DNA from: Bicyclus anynana
Lineage: Eukaryota > Arthropoda > Insecta > Lepidoptera > Nymphalidae
Assembly: GCF_947172395.1 (NCBI RefSeq)
Contig: NC_069100.1
Span: 2,795,001 to 2,859,000, forward strand
Direction: 5' to 3'
Length of the DNA: 64,000 bases
In this document: one piece after another, positions 52,599 to 63,469 of the stretch
Layout: every line of letters starts with the position of its first letter
Position numbering within the stretch: position 1 is the stretch's first letter
Position numbers and translations under genes: made by a program
Notes under the pieces: model-generated
What the model was told of the DNA's origin: nothing
The model's input: only the letters and a program-made list of their open reading frames with translations
Databases searched by the model: none

Positions 52599-54629
52599 TA
52601 TGTATAATGCCAACCCTAGTTTAAAACCCTAGTTGTGAACGCCACATAATCAAGCAAACTCCAGTCAGTAAACAGTAGATCTTCAATCTACTCGTAATTA
52701 TGAAGTACAAATAGTAAAATGTCGTGTCGTGCAAACAATCGTGTCGTATTCAATGTGTACAAGATAATCGAGACGAGAGAAAATTGTGTTTGAGCTCGCA
52801 GCGTCCCCAGAGGGACGCTAATAGAATTTTTCTTCCATTACCCTATTTCCTTGATTTCGTGGTGACTTGATATTTTTTACCCCTAGTGGGAAAAAGGATG
52901 TTGTCTGTATATCACAAGATTGTTGTATTATTGTCAGCCTATTACAAGCCTCCTTTCTTATAGGAGAGGGGATATAGAGCTTAAACCCACCATGCTGCTC
53001 AAATGACGAATGAGATATAATTCATTGTAAGTTGTTGTATGTCTATCTGCATGTCTGTCAAGAGCCTTTATCTCGGAAACACGTGGATTAATAACTTAAA
53101 CATGAGAGAAAGGAAAGCTAGACAGCGTTGCGCCGTAACGCGTTACGGTATGAAGCGGTTTACCCTCCCATAAGAAGTTATCACTTCAAAAAAAGCAAGG
53201 TGTAAAGCAATCTAACTTCTTAGTTAATGTAAAAAACAAAAAAAAAACTTATATTTCGATACACGATTGCATACTTTGTGTAATCGAGCTATTCGTAAAA
53301 TTAAATCTGTTTTACTCTAGAAATTTGAAATCAGAAAAAAAATATCTCAAAGGAATCAAAATTCAAAGGGTTCCTTAAAATTATTCCCTACAGAAAGGAA
53401 TTGGATAATATGCAATTTCAAAAAGGGCACATGAAAATTTAAAATGACCACGAATTAAAAAATAAGCAATTAATTATTTTCCAAACTAGTGTATAATTTT
53501 TAAAAAACATTTTATTAGATATTTTACATTTGTGAGATGTATGATGTACACAATATCCGACATATGTCCTTTTCGAAATAGCAAATTCAATTATTCTTTA
53601 CACAAACTTAAAAAAACCACCCTGTGTTCATACTCGTAGATACAAACTAATTAGTTAATTCAGAAATCTAATTATGCAGTATGGAAATTTTCGCCGGCTC
53701 ATTTCCCTCGACCGTTGGGCGGACAGCTTTACACAAAGAGCTATAAACGACAGACAGGGCAGTTACTCACGGCCCTGCCCTGTCTATATTAACGCAGCGA
53801 GATCCGCAAAATTGGCGATTCCACCACTTGCCTTCCCTTTAATAAAGACTTGGGTTTTTTTACATTGACAATATGCTTTAATAAGATACAGAGACTATTG
53901 AAAGTATCTGGCGAGCGCCTCACTGTTGTGTTTTCCTTAATTCTGTCTTTGTAGAGTTCCGCACCAAAAGAAGAAATATAGGGATGATGACAGTTTTTTA
54001 AATTGTATATAAATTAAGAGTACGCTAATAGTAAAGCAATTTTGTAAAAGTAACAAGGTATCTGCGATCATTACTTTCGGAGCTACAGGGATTTAAAGGG
54101 TCAGATTTGCGGCGCTGCCGCGGATCCCGGAAAAACGCCCCATACAAAATTGTACGAACTTATGACGTCGTAGGCAATTAATGATCGTTAGATTTGTATG
54201 GGCGTTTAAACAAAATTACTAATATCTTTGTTATTTGTGCGTTCATGTTTAGAGTTCAGGTATTAAAAAATGTCACATTTAATGTAAGGAAGCTAAAACT
54301 GTATGAATTTTTATCTAATTACGATAAAATATTTTTAGTAAATTTTGAAATTTTATAATCTTATTTTGCAAATCTTTGCTTTTTATGTATAAATTAGTTA
54401 ACATTGACCTTATTTACCCGATTGTATCATAAAAATCAATATATTCAAACCTAGTCATCATCCCCAGTTTGTCCGTCTGCCTGTTTGTAATAGTTAGAGA
54501 CCTTTTATTTTACGAATGCATGTCGCACTTATCCGATAATTTATTTAAGATATTATTTTCCATTTTTCCTTTTAACTTTATTGGTTTTAAACTCTACCCA
54601 TCTGTGTCTCCAGTGTCCCGTTTTTGTAA
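52599..54629. other. no gene seen; two hairpins and likely unclassified repeats
   Basis: AGCGTCCC-CAGA-GGGACGCT (about 52799-52818) and AGACAGGGCAG/CTGCCCTGTCT (about 53753-53786) are perfect stems. 52890-53190 (GCGTTGCGCCGTAACGCGTT) and 53930-54260 (GATTTGCGGCGCTGCCGCGG) look like parts of dispersed elements, but no second copy is in this window. Confidence 0.45.
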
Positions 54630-54824
54630 TCTATACTAATATTATAAAGCTAAAGATTTTGTTTGTTTGTTTGATTGAACGCGCTAATCTCAGGAACTAC
54701 TGGTCCGATTTGAAAAATTCTTTTAGTGTTAGATAGCTCATTTATCGTGGAAGGCTATAGGTATTATCCCCATATTTATACGGGAACGGGAACCACGCAG
54801 GTGAAACCGCGCGGCGTCATTTAC
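54630..54824 (+). mobile_element. Helitron-3, terminal CTAG lost
   Basis: A|TCTATACTAATATTATAAAG ... GAAACCGCGCGGCGTCATTT. Confidence 0.78.
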
Positions 54825-54935
54825 TACCTTATAATACTCTCATACTACATACATACACGCAAAAAATGAGAAAGAAAATTGTGAAATTAGAATTTTTCAT
54901 TTTTCCTAAGCTATTATTTAACTTTTTTTTTACTA

Positions 54936-55077
54936 ATATATAGCCTATGGCCTATAGCCTTCCTCAATAAATAGGCTATCTAACACTGAAAGAATTATTT
55001 AAATCGGACCAGTATTCCTAAGATTAGCGCGTTCAATCAAACAAACAAACTCTTCAGCTTTATTATATTAGTATAGA
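54936..55077 (-). mobile_element. Helitron-3 5' two-thirds
   Basis: ATAGCCTTCCTCAATAAATA, CCTAAGATTAGCGCGTTCAA, TTATATTAGTATAGA|T. Inverted relative to the 54630 copy. Confidence 0.75.
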
Positions 55078-55446
55078 TTAACACTAAATTATTATTTAAA
55101 CATAAGAAACTCAAACCTTTTGAGATATAAAAATATCTTGGAAAAAAAACCCAAAGCTCAATATTTCACAGGCTGCCCCAGAAATTCTTGAAACCATAGA
55201 CAAGAGGAATTCCAAAATTAATTTGATTATTTATTATAAATAATGAAGTTCCAAAGTTACGCTTGCCTGTATTCAATATTTGTCTTCAATTTGACACGAC
55301 AACTGTGAGTTCCCAATCATATGTAATTCAATTCTGGGTATTGACACAGGACGGAATAAGGTACGGATCGACAAAATTATTATCTGTATGTAAATATTAC
55401 TTTGTACACGTGTGGGAAGGTGGCGTTGCCGACATACGACATAAAA
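55078..55446. other. no gene seen
   Basis: A 73-codon frame at 55263-55484 reads into the adjacent Helitron junction and lacks motifs. Confidence 0.45.
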
Positions 55447-55523
55447 TTAAATTCAAATATATAGATATTTATCTATATATTTGAATTTAACTCCACGCAG
55501 ACGAAGTCGCGGGCATCTGCTAA
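55447..55523 (+). mobile_element. Helitron-1 3' end in double hairpin
   Basis: AAATTCAAATATATAGAT pairs with ATCTATATATTTGAATTT (to about 55490). TTAACTCCACGCAGACGAAG then runs to GCGGGCATCTGCTAA. CTAA fits CTRR. Confidence 0.7.
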
Positions 55524-55525
55524 TT

Positions 55526-55751
55526 TTAGCAGATGCCCGCGACATCGTCTGCGTGGAGTTAAATTTTTCACAAACCCCTCGGGAACCATGGTTTTTACCG
55601 GGATGAAATATACCCTATGTGTTAATCCAATGTAAAATCTATTTTCATTCCAAATTTCAGCCAAATCGCTTCAGTAGTTGCGGCGTTAAAGAGTAATAAA
55701 CATCCAAACAAACATCCATACAAACTTTCGCGTTTATAATATTAGTAGGAT
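55526..55751 (-). mobile_element. Helitron-1, complete, tail to tail with previous
   Basis: TTAGCAGATGCCCGCGACAT ... TTATAATATTAGTAGGA|T. Its first 38 bases are, with one mismatch, the reverse complement of 55487-55523, with a 2-base gap between. Confidence 0.8.
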
Positions 55752-55917
55752 TATCATTATTACCAATCCATCATCTCAGCATGAGGGGTTAGGCCAATAG
55801 TCCACCACGCTGGCCCAATGCGGATTGGCAGACTTCACACACGCAGAGAATTAAGAAAATTCTCTGGTATGCAGGTTTCCTCACGATGTTTTTCCTTCAC
55901 CGTTTGCGACACGTGAT
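55752..55917 (-). mobile_element. SINE-B 3' half
   Basis: TTATCATTATTACCAATCCA, CTCAGCATGAGGGGTTAGGC to CACCGTTTGCGACACGTGAT. Directly follows the Helitron end. Confidence 0.8.
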
Positions 55918-55933
55918 TTGTACGTTGCGTTCA

Positions 55934-56254
55934 GCGGGCGATAGACCAGTGGATATGACCTCTGCCTCCGATTCCGGAGGGTGTGGGTTCGAATCCGGTC
56001 CGGGACATGCACCTTCAACTTTTCAGTTGTGTACATTTTAAAATATTCAATATCACGTGCCTCAAACGGTGAAGGAAAACCATCGTGAGAATACCTGCAT
56101 ACCAGAGAATTTTCTTGACTCTTGGCGTGTGTGAAGTCCGCCAATCCGCCAAATGGGCCAACGTGGTGGACTATTAGCCTAACCCCTCTCTTTTCGAGAG
56201 GAGACTCGAGCTCAGCAGTAAGCCGAATATGGGTTGATAATGATGATGATGAAT
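55934..56254 (+). mobile_element. SINE-B, full length
   Basis: GCGGGCGATAGACCAGTGGA, GGGTTCGAATCCGGTCCGGG to GGGTTGATAATGATGATGAT. Head to head with the previous copy across 16 bases. Confidence 0.88.
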
Positions 56255-56378
56255 AGGTACTAAGCTCCAAGGTTATGAGGAAAAATTTAACACAAAGACG
56301 TTAAACCTGCTATCAGGCTTCAGAGTCATGCGTGTTATCTATAAGTGCCAATAAAAACCCCGGTAACCATGCCCTACA

Positions 56379-56740
56379 AATTCAAAAATTTTAAATTCAA
56401 AATTCATTTATTTCTAGTAGGCTCACTTGACTATTTGCAAAGATACTACCACCGGTTCAGAAGGCAGGTTCTGCTGAGAAGAAATCGGCAAGAAACTCAA
56501 CAGTTGCTCTTTAAAAAAAATCATACAATAAGTATTATAATTTACAATTGATAACAACATTACAATTTCATATAGTTTTACTTCCTGTGTGAAGGTGGAA
56601 GCTGATCCAATGGCCTCCAATCTTTATCATTGAGGAACGTCAATGGTGAAGTAAACTCGACTAAGTAAATGTTATTAACACATTGCTTAAAGCTATGCAT
56701 TGGCAGGTCCAACACAGTCTTCAAGCGGGAACAATCAAAT
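56379..56740 (-). mobile_element. LINE 3' end with ATTTTGAATTT tail
   Basis: The minus strand ends AACCGGTGGTAGTATCTTTG, AAATAAATGAATTTTGAATT; an AATAAA-like signal precedes the tail. Further upstream the minus strand encodes LPMHSFKQCVNNIYLVEFTS then LNDKDWRPLDQL and a stop, similar in style to the C-terminus of CR1/Jockey-type ORF2 proteins. Clade uncertain. Confidence 0.6.
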
Positions 56741-57499
56741 GCTCAGTTGCAGAAATAAACCACAGCCGTACCACTTTTCCAGCCAAATTATGTCACAAAG
56801 AGCCTGTTTATTATCTATTATTCATGTATTAACTCAGCGATGCGTTTTCCACGAATAGTTTGAACGATTCAGAGGCTAATCAACACCCAACACTATTCAG
56901 TAAATTAACTTCACTCAACTTGCTGGGGAGTTGGTTAATTAATTAAAACACTTCGCCAGTTGATATAATTGGGTCACAGTTTTGTGCACCTTGTTCGTTT
57001 CTTTTGCAATCAACTGCAATGCTCAGGTGATATTTGTTAAAAATATCAACTTATTTACGGTAATATTTAGCGAAAAGCATTGTTTATTCAAAAAAATAAG
57101 TGAAATACATTTTTAAAAAGCATTTTACATACATACAAGGTTTTTAAGAAGGGTAGGCACTGTACGGAGAAATTATTCAAAATGGAAATCCTCCTTCCAA
57201 TACAGTTTGATAATAATAATCAGTTCTCAAGGTAAGCAGTGCATTTTTGCCTGTATGCCACTGTATAAATGACTCCATTTTGCAGTGTATTTTATAAAAC
57301 GAACGAAGTGAGTTTGAAAATTAAATTTTAATTACTTTTACAAAATTATATATTTTATTTTGTAATTTATTATTTTAATAATATTTTGTTATTTAATTAT
57401 ATATTTTATTTTAACATTATATTTTATTTTAAAACAACGCTGAAGCATTAAGCTGCAGAGGGCTTGGGAGACCTATATTTGGTGAAAGAGCATATTTTG
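56741..57499. other. no gene seen
   Basis: AT-rich with repeated ATTATATATTTTATTTT pieces at 57345-57430. Confidence 0.5.
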
Positions 57500-57737
57500 T
57501 CTTATCATCATCATCGAGGATGGACGTCCACTGCAGAACATAAGGCTTTTGTAGGGACTTCCAAACATTACTATCCCATCGACTCGCTCGATATCGTCAG
57601 TCCACAATGTGAGGGGTCGACACACACTGCGCTCTCTAGTGCGGGTCGCCATTCTAGCACCTTGGGACTATATGCTTCGCGACCCGTTGAGATAACTTCT
57701 GGTTCCATCGCCCGCTGTGACTCTGAGCTTTCAGAGG
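57500..57737 (-). mobile_element. RTE-like LINE 3' end, degraded
   Basis: TCATCATCGAGGATGGACGT, GTCGACACACACTGCGCTCT, TTCCATCGCCCGCTGTGACT. Internal deletions remove the KLKW region. Confidence 0.78.
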
Positions 57738-58147
57738 TATTTGTACATATTGTATACAATGTACAATAGAAGTACAGACACAATGAAAGACGTAAAACGA
57801 AAGTAACAATGTAACCTAAATATGAAGGAAACTTGTGATATTTAACTTTGTCGCTAACAGCCAATTCGCTTACGTCCCCATCTATTAGCGAAGTTCGTAC
57901 AAACAAAGTGAAAGACAATCGAGGGGCGGTTGTATGTTGGAGTTTTTAACGAAGGCAATTAATTGATACAAACTTATTACACGAGTCACTTAATTAGTTG
58001 GAGGAACTGGCGCTTGCGTTTGAGACTTAGGGCCTCAGGACTGCAAAAAATAGTAATATAAAAACTGACCATTTTAAGGAATAAAATATTTTTCATATCC
58101 TTTTTTTAACCCCTCCAACTAGTCAGTAAAGACTGTATTCGGAGTGG
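57738..58147. other. no gene seen
   Basis: TGTACATATTGTATACAATGT at about 57742 is a near-palindrome. Nothing else assignable. Confidence 0.45.
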
Positions 58148-58234
58148 TGATGACAACAGTCTAGCGGTCGGGGATCGAACCACCACCTCTTGGTAATGAA
58201 TCTGGCCCTTTTACTACTAAGCTACTGATGCTTG
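58148..58234 (-). mobile_element. tRNA-like SINE head, second type
   Basis: Plus strand CAACAGTCTAGCGGTCGGGG then ATCGAACCACCACCTCTTGG, the diverged sibling of 48285-48357. Confidence 0.45.
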
Positions 58235-58288
58235 CGACAGATGACGCAAAGATTGGTGCTTATTTGAGCTACCTGGTCAAATGAGGTA

Positions 58289-58444
58289 GGTCCTATTCTG
58301 TAACGATAATTTTATTACTTCGACAGAGCTTCGAACTCGCATCTATAGCTCTCTCTATAGTATCATGTTAAACAGAGAGAGATAGAGGTATATTCGAAAC
58401 TCGCACTTGCGACTTATACAAAACATCATTATAGAATAGGGCCC
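58289..58444. mobile_element. MITE candidate (156 bp)
   Basis: GGTCCTATTCTGTAACGATA at left and ATCATTATAGAATAGGGCCC at right are imperfect inverted ends. The centre has CTCTCTCTATAGTATCATG and AGAGAGAGATAGAGG. Confidence 0.6.
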
Positions 58445-58908
58445 CATCAGGCGATGCTTCTGCGCTCGCCCAAACCCCCCGGTGACGCCGCTGAGGTCCC
58501 ATAAGGAGCCTACGGCACTTACACTATCAGAAAAAAAAGAATAAGCCTGCAGATCTTGCTGTCCTTAAAGACAGTTTCCCTGCACACGTGAATATATTTT
58601 ATTAATCATATTTTTGTGCATTTAAAGTATTATTTTTTTTATATATTTCATAATCTTACTTACTTACTTTCACGTACCTATTTTGTAATCATAAGTCAGC
58701 CCTAGAAATAATTACAATACTATATTGTAGCAACAAAGTCACAACCCAAATTGCGTGAATTGCCCCAATTTGTGGCAACATTTCATTAGTTGTCGCCGAC
58801 CGACCGAGCCCGCCGATATACTCGTATATATCCGGCGCCTTGACTGTTGTAAACGAGCCCAAGTATTACCCGGAGTGTATTGACCGAGCTTGTTACTAAA
58901 CGTGGAAT
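58445..58908. other. no gene seen
   Basis: GC-rich start (CCCCCCGGTGACGCCGCTG) and GACCGACCGAGCCCGCCGAT near 58798. A 63-codon minus frame is unremarkable. Confidence 0.45.
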
Positions 58909-59055
58909 AGAAACAGAGAGATAAACTCAAACTTACAGCCTCCGTGGCGCGCAGTAGAAACAGAAAGATAAACTCAAACTTACAGCCTCCGTGGCGCGCA
59001 GTAGAAACAGAAAGATAAACTCAAACTTACGGCCTCCGTGGCGCGCAGTAGAAAC
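58909..59055 (+). repeat. 47-bp tandem repeat carrying a SINE-A head
   Basis: Three units of AGAAACAGAAAGATAAACTC ... GCCTCCGTGGCGCGCAGT. Each ends with the first 18 or so bases of SINE-A (with one extra GC). A real SINE-A 5' half follows at 59087. Confidence 0.93.
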
Positions 59056-59086
59056 AGAAACTAAACATATAATAAACTCTTTTTTC

Positions 59087-59184
59087 CTTCGTGGCGCAGA
59101 GGTATGGGCGGTGGATTTATAAGACGGAGATCCTGTATTTCCGATTGAAGTTTTCTTAATTGGTCCAGATCTGGCTGGTGGGAA
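59087..59184 (+). mobile_element. SINE-A 5' half
   Basis: TCCTTCGTGGCGCAGAGGTA, AAGACGGAGATCCTG; the box B region is deleted. Ends CTGGCTGGTGGGAAC. Confidence 0.78.
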
Positions 59185-59297
59185 CACAGTTTAAATCGTG
59201 CCGCGTTGCAAAACACAGCTCATGGCTATGGGCTTGAAACTAGTCGGGCATACTCCGACGTTGTAGCAGGTGAGTTTTAGCCGTATTTTATAATAAG

Positions 59298-59465
59298 CTA
59301 GCGGACGCCCGCGCGTGGAATTCAGTTTTTCACTGTTTCATTGTTAATCCAGAGTAAAATCTATTTCCATTCCAAATTTCAGCCAAATCGCTTTAGTAGC
59401 CGCAGCGTAAAAGAGGAACAAACATACTTAACACACAAACTTTCGCCTTTATAATACTAGTGTGA
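59298..59465 (-). mobile_element. Helitron-1, internally deleted
   Basis: CTAGCGGACGCCCGCGCGTG ... TATAATACTAGTGTGA|T. About 60 bp of the body is missing. Confidence 0.78.
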
Positions 59466-59889
59466 TTAATATGAATAACACTCACGATAGTTTAAATTCT
59501 AAAATTATGATAACTGGTAATTTCCCCATCGTAAGTATTCCTTAGCCCATTGAAATGTTACAATTTAAGGACCGAGTATTGCATTTTTAGAGGATGCAAT
59601 TTTATTTTTGGAACATGTGTGGGAGGTTAATAGAAGCTTAACCTCAAGTTTGTGGGGTCGTCACCCTTGTCCCCCGTCCGGGATTTTGAAAAAAGGAGTG
59701 AAAACACTTTTTTGCGATATCTCGGAAACTAAATGTCTTACAAAAAATAGTGAAGTCATAATTTGTAGCATATTGTTTTGACTACAAATATGTTCATATA
59801 ACTTCTTGCCCAAAATTAAAAATTAAAGAAGTTATAAGCAAAAAAAGGGAAAGAAAAAGGAGATAGAGAGGAGAGGGTTCTACCTATTA
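59466..59889. other. no gene seen
   Basis: 59610-59830 (GAGGTTAATAGAAGCTTAAC ... GCGATATCTCGGAAACT) looks like TE-derived sequence, but no second copy is present here. Confidence 0.45.
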
Positions 59890-60249
59890 TTAGCAGACTC
59901 AGAAGTGATTACAAAAATAAGAAAACTAAGGTCGAACAAAGGATCGACATGATTATGATTCACAACATTTGTCAGGACAACTTAATTAACAAATCAAACT
60001 GTAACAAAATAAGACCCTAGAATGGCAGAAAATTACCTTGAATGAAGTCACGCACTTGTGGACCTTGTGTGTAGAATTAAAGGATCCTTTGACTGTTAAC
60101 AAACACTCCCCTTTTCCACTCTAGTCACTCTCCCCGGCTATCCCAAGTAACCCTTAAAAAATTACACAACAAGAGATGTGGACGGCTCGAACTTCACGAG
60201 CACACTGAAGCCGTCCGTACCGCAAGTCGTTGCAACGCGGCGATAACAC
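59890..60249. repeat. dispersed repeat, pair with 36564-36911
   Basis: TTAGCAGACTCAGAAGTGAT to TTGCAACGCGGCGATAAC, with an extra GATCGACATGATT early on. The copies diverge most in the middle and are best conserved at the GTGGACGGCTCGAAC end. Confidence 0.75.
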
Positions 60250-60544
60250 TATGTGATGAAACTAAGTGTTGATTTATCAGAATTCCCATCCTTAAGTTTA
60301 GAACTAATATTGCTAAATGTCTACAACGTTCAACAAACAGACGACTTGTAGCATGTTATGCATCGCGCACTTAAGTAGAATTATGGCGTGTGTACTTAAT
60401 ACAAGGAAGTACGAGGGTGCGGTATTCTAGGCGTGAACTACACACGCCCAGTTTAATTAACAACCAAGTACTTAAACGCTTGGTTCTTAAGATGTTTATG
60501 TATACCTACTTTTGATGTTTGTTTTGTTTAACAACCCTTCTTCA

Positions 60545-60633
60545 TCTGGATATGAACTCTGCCTTCGATTCGGAGGGTGTAGGTTCGGGGCATGCACCTC
60601 CAACTTTTCAGTTGTGTGCATTTTAAGAAATTA
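60545..60633 (+). mobile_element. SINE-B 5' part
   Basis: TCTGGATATGAACTCTGCCT, GGCATGCACCTCCAACTTTT, CATTTTAAGAAATTA. The continuation is displaced to 61188 by about 555 bp. Confidence 0.8.
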
Positions 60634-60663
60634 ACGTGGCAATACTGCCAGCCTTATGGGCAC

Positions 60664-60994
60664 ATTTTTTTTTTTATTCTTTAAAAGTTAGCCCTTGACT
60701 ACAATCTCACCTGATGGTAAGTGATGATGCAATCTAAGATGGAAACGGGCTATCTTGTTAGGAGAACGATGAAATCCACACTCCTTTCGGTTTCTACACG
60801 ACATCGTACCGGAACGCTAATTCGATTGGCTGTACGTCTTTGTCGGTAGGGTGGTAACTAGCCACGGCCGAAGCCTCCCACCAGCCAGACCTGGACAAAT
60901 TAAGAAAATCTTAATCTGCCCAGCCGGGGATCGAACCCAGGACCTCCATCTTGTAAATCCACCGCGCGTACCACTGCGCCACGGAGGCCGTCAA
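60664..60994 (-). mobile_element. SINE-A, full length with 23-bp TSD
   Basis: Flanked by 60641-60663 (AATACTGCCAGCCTTATGGG...) and 60995-61017, 23 bp with one mismatch. Head GCGCCACGGAGGCCG and T-run end both intact. Good TSDs indicate LINE-machinery insertion, relatively recent. Confidence 0.95.
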
Positions 60995-61187
60995 AATACT
61001 GCCAGCCTTCTGGGCACTTTACCAATTCTACGACTCCTGAGTCTTTAGATAGAGTTTAAATTATTTCCTTTTTTATTTTTATCATATCTAAGTAGTTAAT
61101 ATAATAGCTGTAGGTAAATAATATATGATAGCAGTTTTATATTATTGTAAAAATAAAAAAAAGTTCCTTGTCGTAGTAAAAATAAAT

Positions 61188-61375
61188 TAAATATCATGTG
61201 TCTCAAACGGTGAAGGAAAAACATCTTAAGTAAACCTGCCTGAGAATTTTCTTAATTCTCTAGGTGTGTGAAGTCTGCCAATCTGCATTGGATCAGCATG
61301 GTGGACTAAGGCCTAAACCCTCTCATTCTGAGAGGAGACTCGTGCTCAACAGTGAGCCGAACAAATGATGCGTCT
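61188..61375 (+). mobile_element. SINE-B 3' part
   Basis: AAATTAAATATCATGTGTCT, GAGAATTTTCTTAATTCTCT, GAGAGGAGACTCGTGCTCAA, AACAAATGATG. Completes 60545-60633. Confidence 0.82.
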
Positions 61376-61403
61376 CTTGAGCCAAAAATGGGGAAATACT
61401 CTA

Positions 61404-61575
61404 TACTGCTATACTAATAACTGGATCTACTGAACCAATTTTGATAATTCTTTTACCACAAGAAAGCCACGTTATTTATGAAAGTCATAGGCCCATCATT
61501 TATTAAAGTCAAAGTTTTATCCCCGTATCCTCACGGGAGCGAGAACTACGCGGGTGAAACCGTAGGGCGTCAACT
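61404..61575 (+). mobile_element. Helitron-2, diverged
   Basis: CTATACTAATAACTGGATCT, AGAAAGCCACGTTATTTATG, GCGGGTGAAACCGTAGGGCG, ending TCAACTTA. Confidence 0.7.
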
Positions 61576-61904
61576 TATATTTGATAATAATTTTATCAAT
61601 TTATTCGGTTTTTAATAAAAATCCGTATCAATTCAGTTTGTTTTAAAATTATTTAGCGAAAGGATCCTGTTGAAAATGCTCTGTTTTTCCGGTGTCCAAC
61701 CGACCGACAAAATTACGTTGTCCGTTAATAAATTTTCCACTTCTTTGTAGATTTGTTTGCTTTTGAACAGTCATAATTGTTTTAGCTACATTCAATATTT
61801 TGAAAGTATCTACGTTGAAATTGAAAACGTATTTTTGAATAACTGTAGCGGTGGATTTTTTAAAAAAATATATATAATTGAATGGTACAATTTGATTTTT
61901 TATT
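61576..61904. other. no gene seen
   Basis: AT-rich; CCAACCGACCGACAAAATTA only. Unassigned. Confidence 0.5.
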
Positions 61905-62216
61905 ATTATTATTTAAAAGTTAGCCCTTGACTACGATCTCACCTGATGGTAAGTGATGATGTAATCTAAGATGGAAGCGGGCTAACTTGTTAGGAGGATG
62001 AAAATTCACACCCCTTTCAGTTACACGACATCGTACCGGAACGCTAAATCACTTGGCGGTACCTTTGTCGGTAGGGTTCTAACTAGCCACGGCTGAATCA
62101 TCCAACCAACCAGACCTGGACCAATTAAGAAAACCTCAATCGGCCCAGTTGTGATTGAACCCAGGACCTCCGTCTTGTAAGTTCACCGCGCATACCACTG
62201 CGCCATGGAGGCCGTC
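61905..62216 (-). mobile_element. SINE-A, full length variant
   Basis: AAAAGTTAGCCCTTGACTAC to GCGCCATGGAGGCCGTC. Box B is changed to GTGATTGAACCC. Confidence 0.88.
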
Positions 62217-62302
62217 AAATATTACATTTTCCACTTGACATTGTGATTTTTGTCAACAGGCTTTACGGAATACGAAAAATGTTTACAATACAATGTTATT
62301 CC

Positions 62303-62624
62303 TTCAGTGTTTGAGACACGTGATATTTAATCTCTTAAAATGCTCTTACGTGAAAACTTAGAGTTGCATGCCCCAACCGCAAAGCATAATGAAAATAAAG
62401 GAGAAAGATGAAATGATACTCGGAAAGTGAGAAAGGACTGCGACGTTGGTGTTAGGCCGAATGGCAGGTACACCAGCGTTCTGAAGGTAGGAGGGGTTTT
62501 TAGCCGGTAGGAGTCCGACACTACCCAAACGGGTGTCCATGAGGATTTTCCCTCATGGAAAAAAAAAATGCCCCGACCGGATTCGAACCTTAGAAGGCAG
62601 AGGTATCCACTGGGATATTACTTC
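62303..62624 (-). mobile_element. SINE-B head half, interrupted
   Basis: CAGTGTTTGAGACACGTGAT to GCATGCCCCAACCG, then the insertion 62380-62568, then TGCCCCGACCGGATTCGAAC to GTATCCACTGGGATATTAC. Confidence 0.82.
62380..62568 (+). mobile_element. poly(A) retrosequence, LINE 3' end
   Basis: 11-bp TSD TGCCCCAACCG/TGCCCCGACCG (62369-62379, 62569-62579). Body GTTGGTGTTAGGCCGAATGG and GGTTTTTAGCCGGTAGGAGT. Terminal hairpin CATGAGGATTTTCCCTCATG then A-run. Similar terminal design to 50737-51110. Confidence 0.8.
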
Positions 62625-62829
62625 ACTTGTAGTAGGTTATATTTTAGAAATAGTTTATATGGTAAACAGTAATTCGATGAAGACAACATTATTATAAATC
62701 TATTCCCACTACAGCCTCGAGGGTTTTGTTCAAACGCGAGATACAAGTAGTAATGATTAGACATCGCTTTGCCTTTAAAATCAGCTCTAAATCTGTACAA
62801 TTTACAGAACACAGTTATTTGTTAAGTTA

Positions 62830-62895
62830 CTAATAGTCCCTTACGGTTTCACCTGCGTAATTCCCGTTTCCGTAGGAATATGGGTGTAAAAATAT
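62830..62895 (-). mobile_element. Helitron-2 3' end fragment
   Basis: CTTACGGTTTCACCTGCGTA, TTCCCGTTTCCGTAGGAATA. Confidence 0.65.
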
Positions 62896-62904
62896 CCATC
62901 ATTT

Positions 62905-63096
62905 ATCATTATCAACCCCTTTTTTGGCTCACTGCTGAGATCGAGTCTCCTCTCAGAATGAGGGGGGGTAAGGCCAATTGTCCACCACGCTGACCCAACG
63001 CGGATTGGCAGAATTCACACACGCAGAGAATTAAGGAAATTCTCTGGTATGCAGGTTTCTTCACGATGTTTTTCCTTCACCGTTGAGACACGTGAT
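62905..63096 (-). mobile_element. SINE-B 3' half
   Basis: TATCATTATCAACCCCTTTT to CTTCACCGTTGAGACACGTG, joining directly to the T-run of SINE-A at 63097. Confidence 0.83.
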
Positions 63097-63408
63097 TTTT
63101 TTTTTTATTTTTTACAAGTTAGCCCTTGACTAGAATCTCACCTGATGGTAAGTGATGATGTAATCTAAGATGGAAGCGGGCTAACTTGTTAGGAGGATGA
63201 TTCACACCCCTTTCAGTTACACGACATCGTACCGGAACGCTAACTTGGCGGTACGTCTGTGTCAGTAGGGTGCTAACTAGCCACGGCTGAATCATCCAAC
63301 CAACCAGACTTGGACCAATTAAGAAAACCTCAATCGGCCCAGTTGTGATTGAACCCAGGACCTCCGTCTTGTAAATTCACCGCGCATACAACTGCGCCAT
63401 GGAGGCCG
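63097..63408 (-). mobile_element. SINE-A, full length variant (unit 2)
   Basis: Same private variants as 61905-62216, plus a further deletion giving AACGCTAACTTGGCGG. Confidence 0.88.
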
Positions 63409-63469
63409 TCAAATGTTACATTTTCCACTTGACATTGGGATTTTTGTCAACAGGCTTTACGGAATTCCT

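Larger units (their letters stand above)
61905..62829 (+). repeat. tandem duplication, unit 1
   Basis: Recurs at 63097-64000. Shares the SINE-A with private variants GCTGAATCATCCAACCAACC and GCGCCATGGAGG, a SINE-B with the same insertion, and the downstream CTCGAGGGTTTTGTTCAAAC region. Confidence 0.93.
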
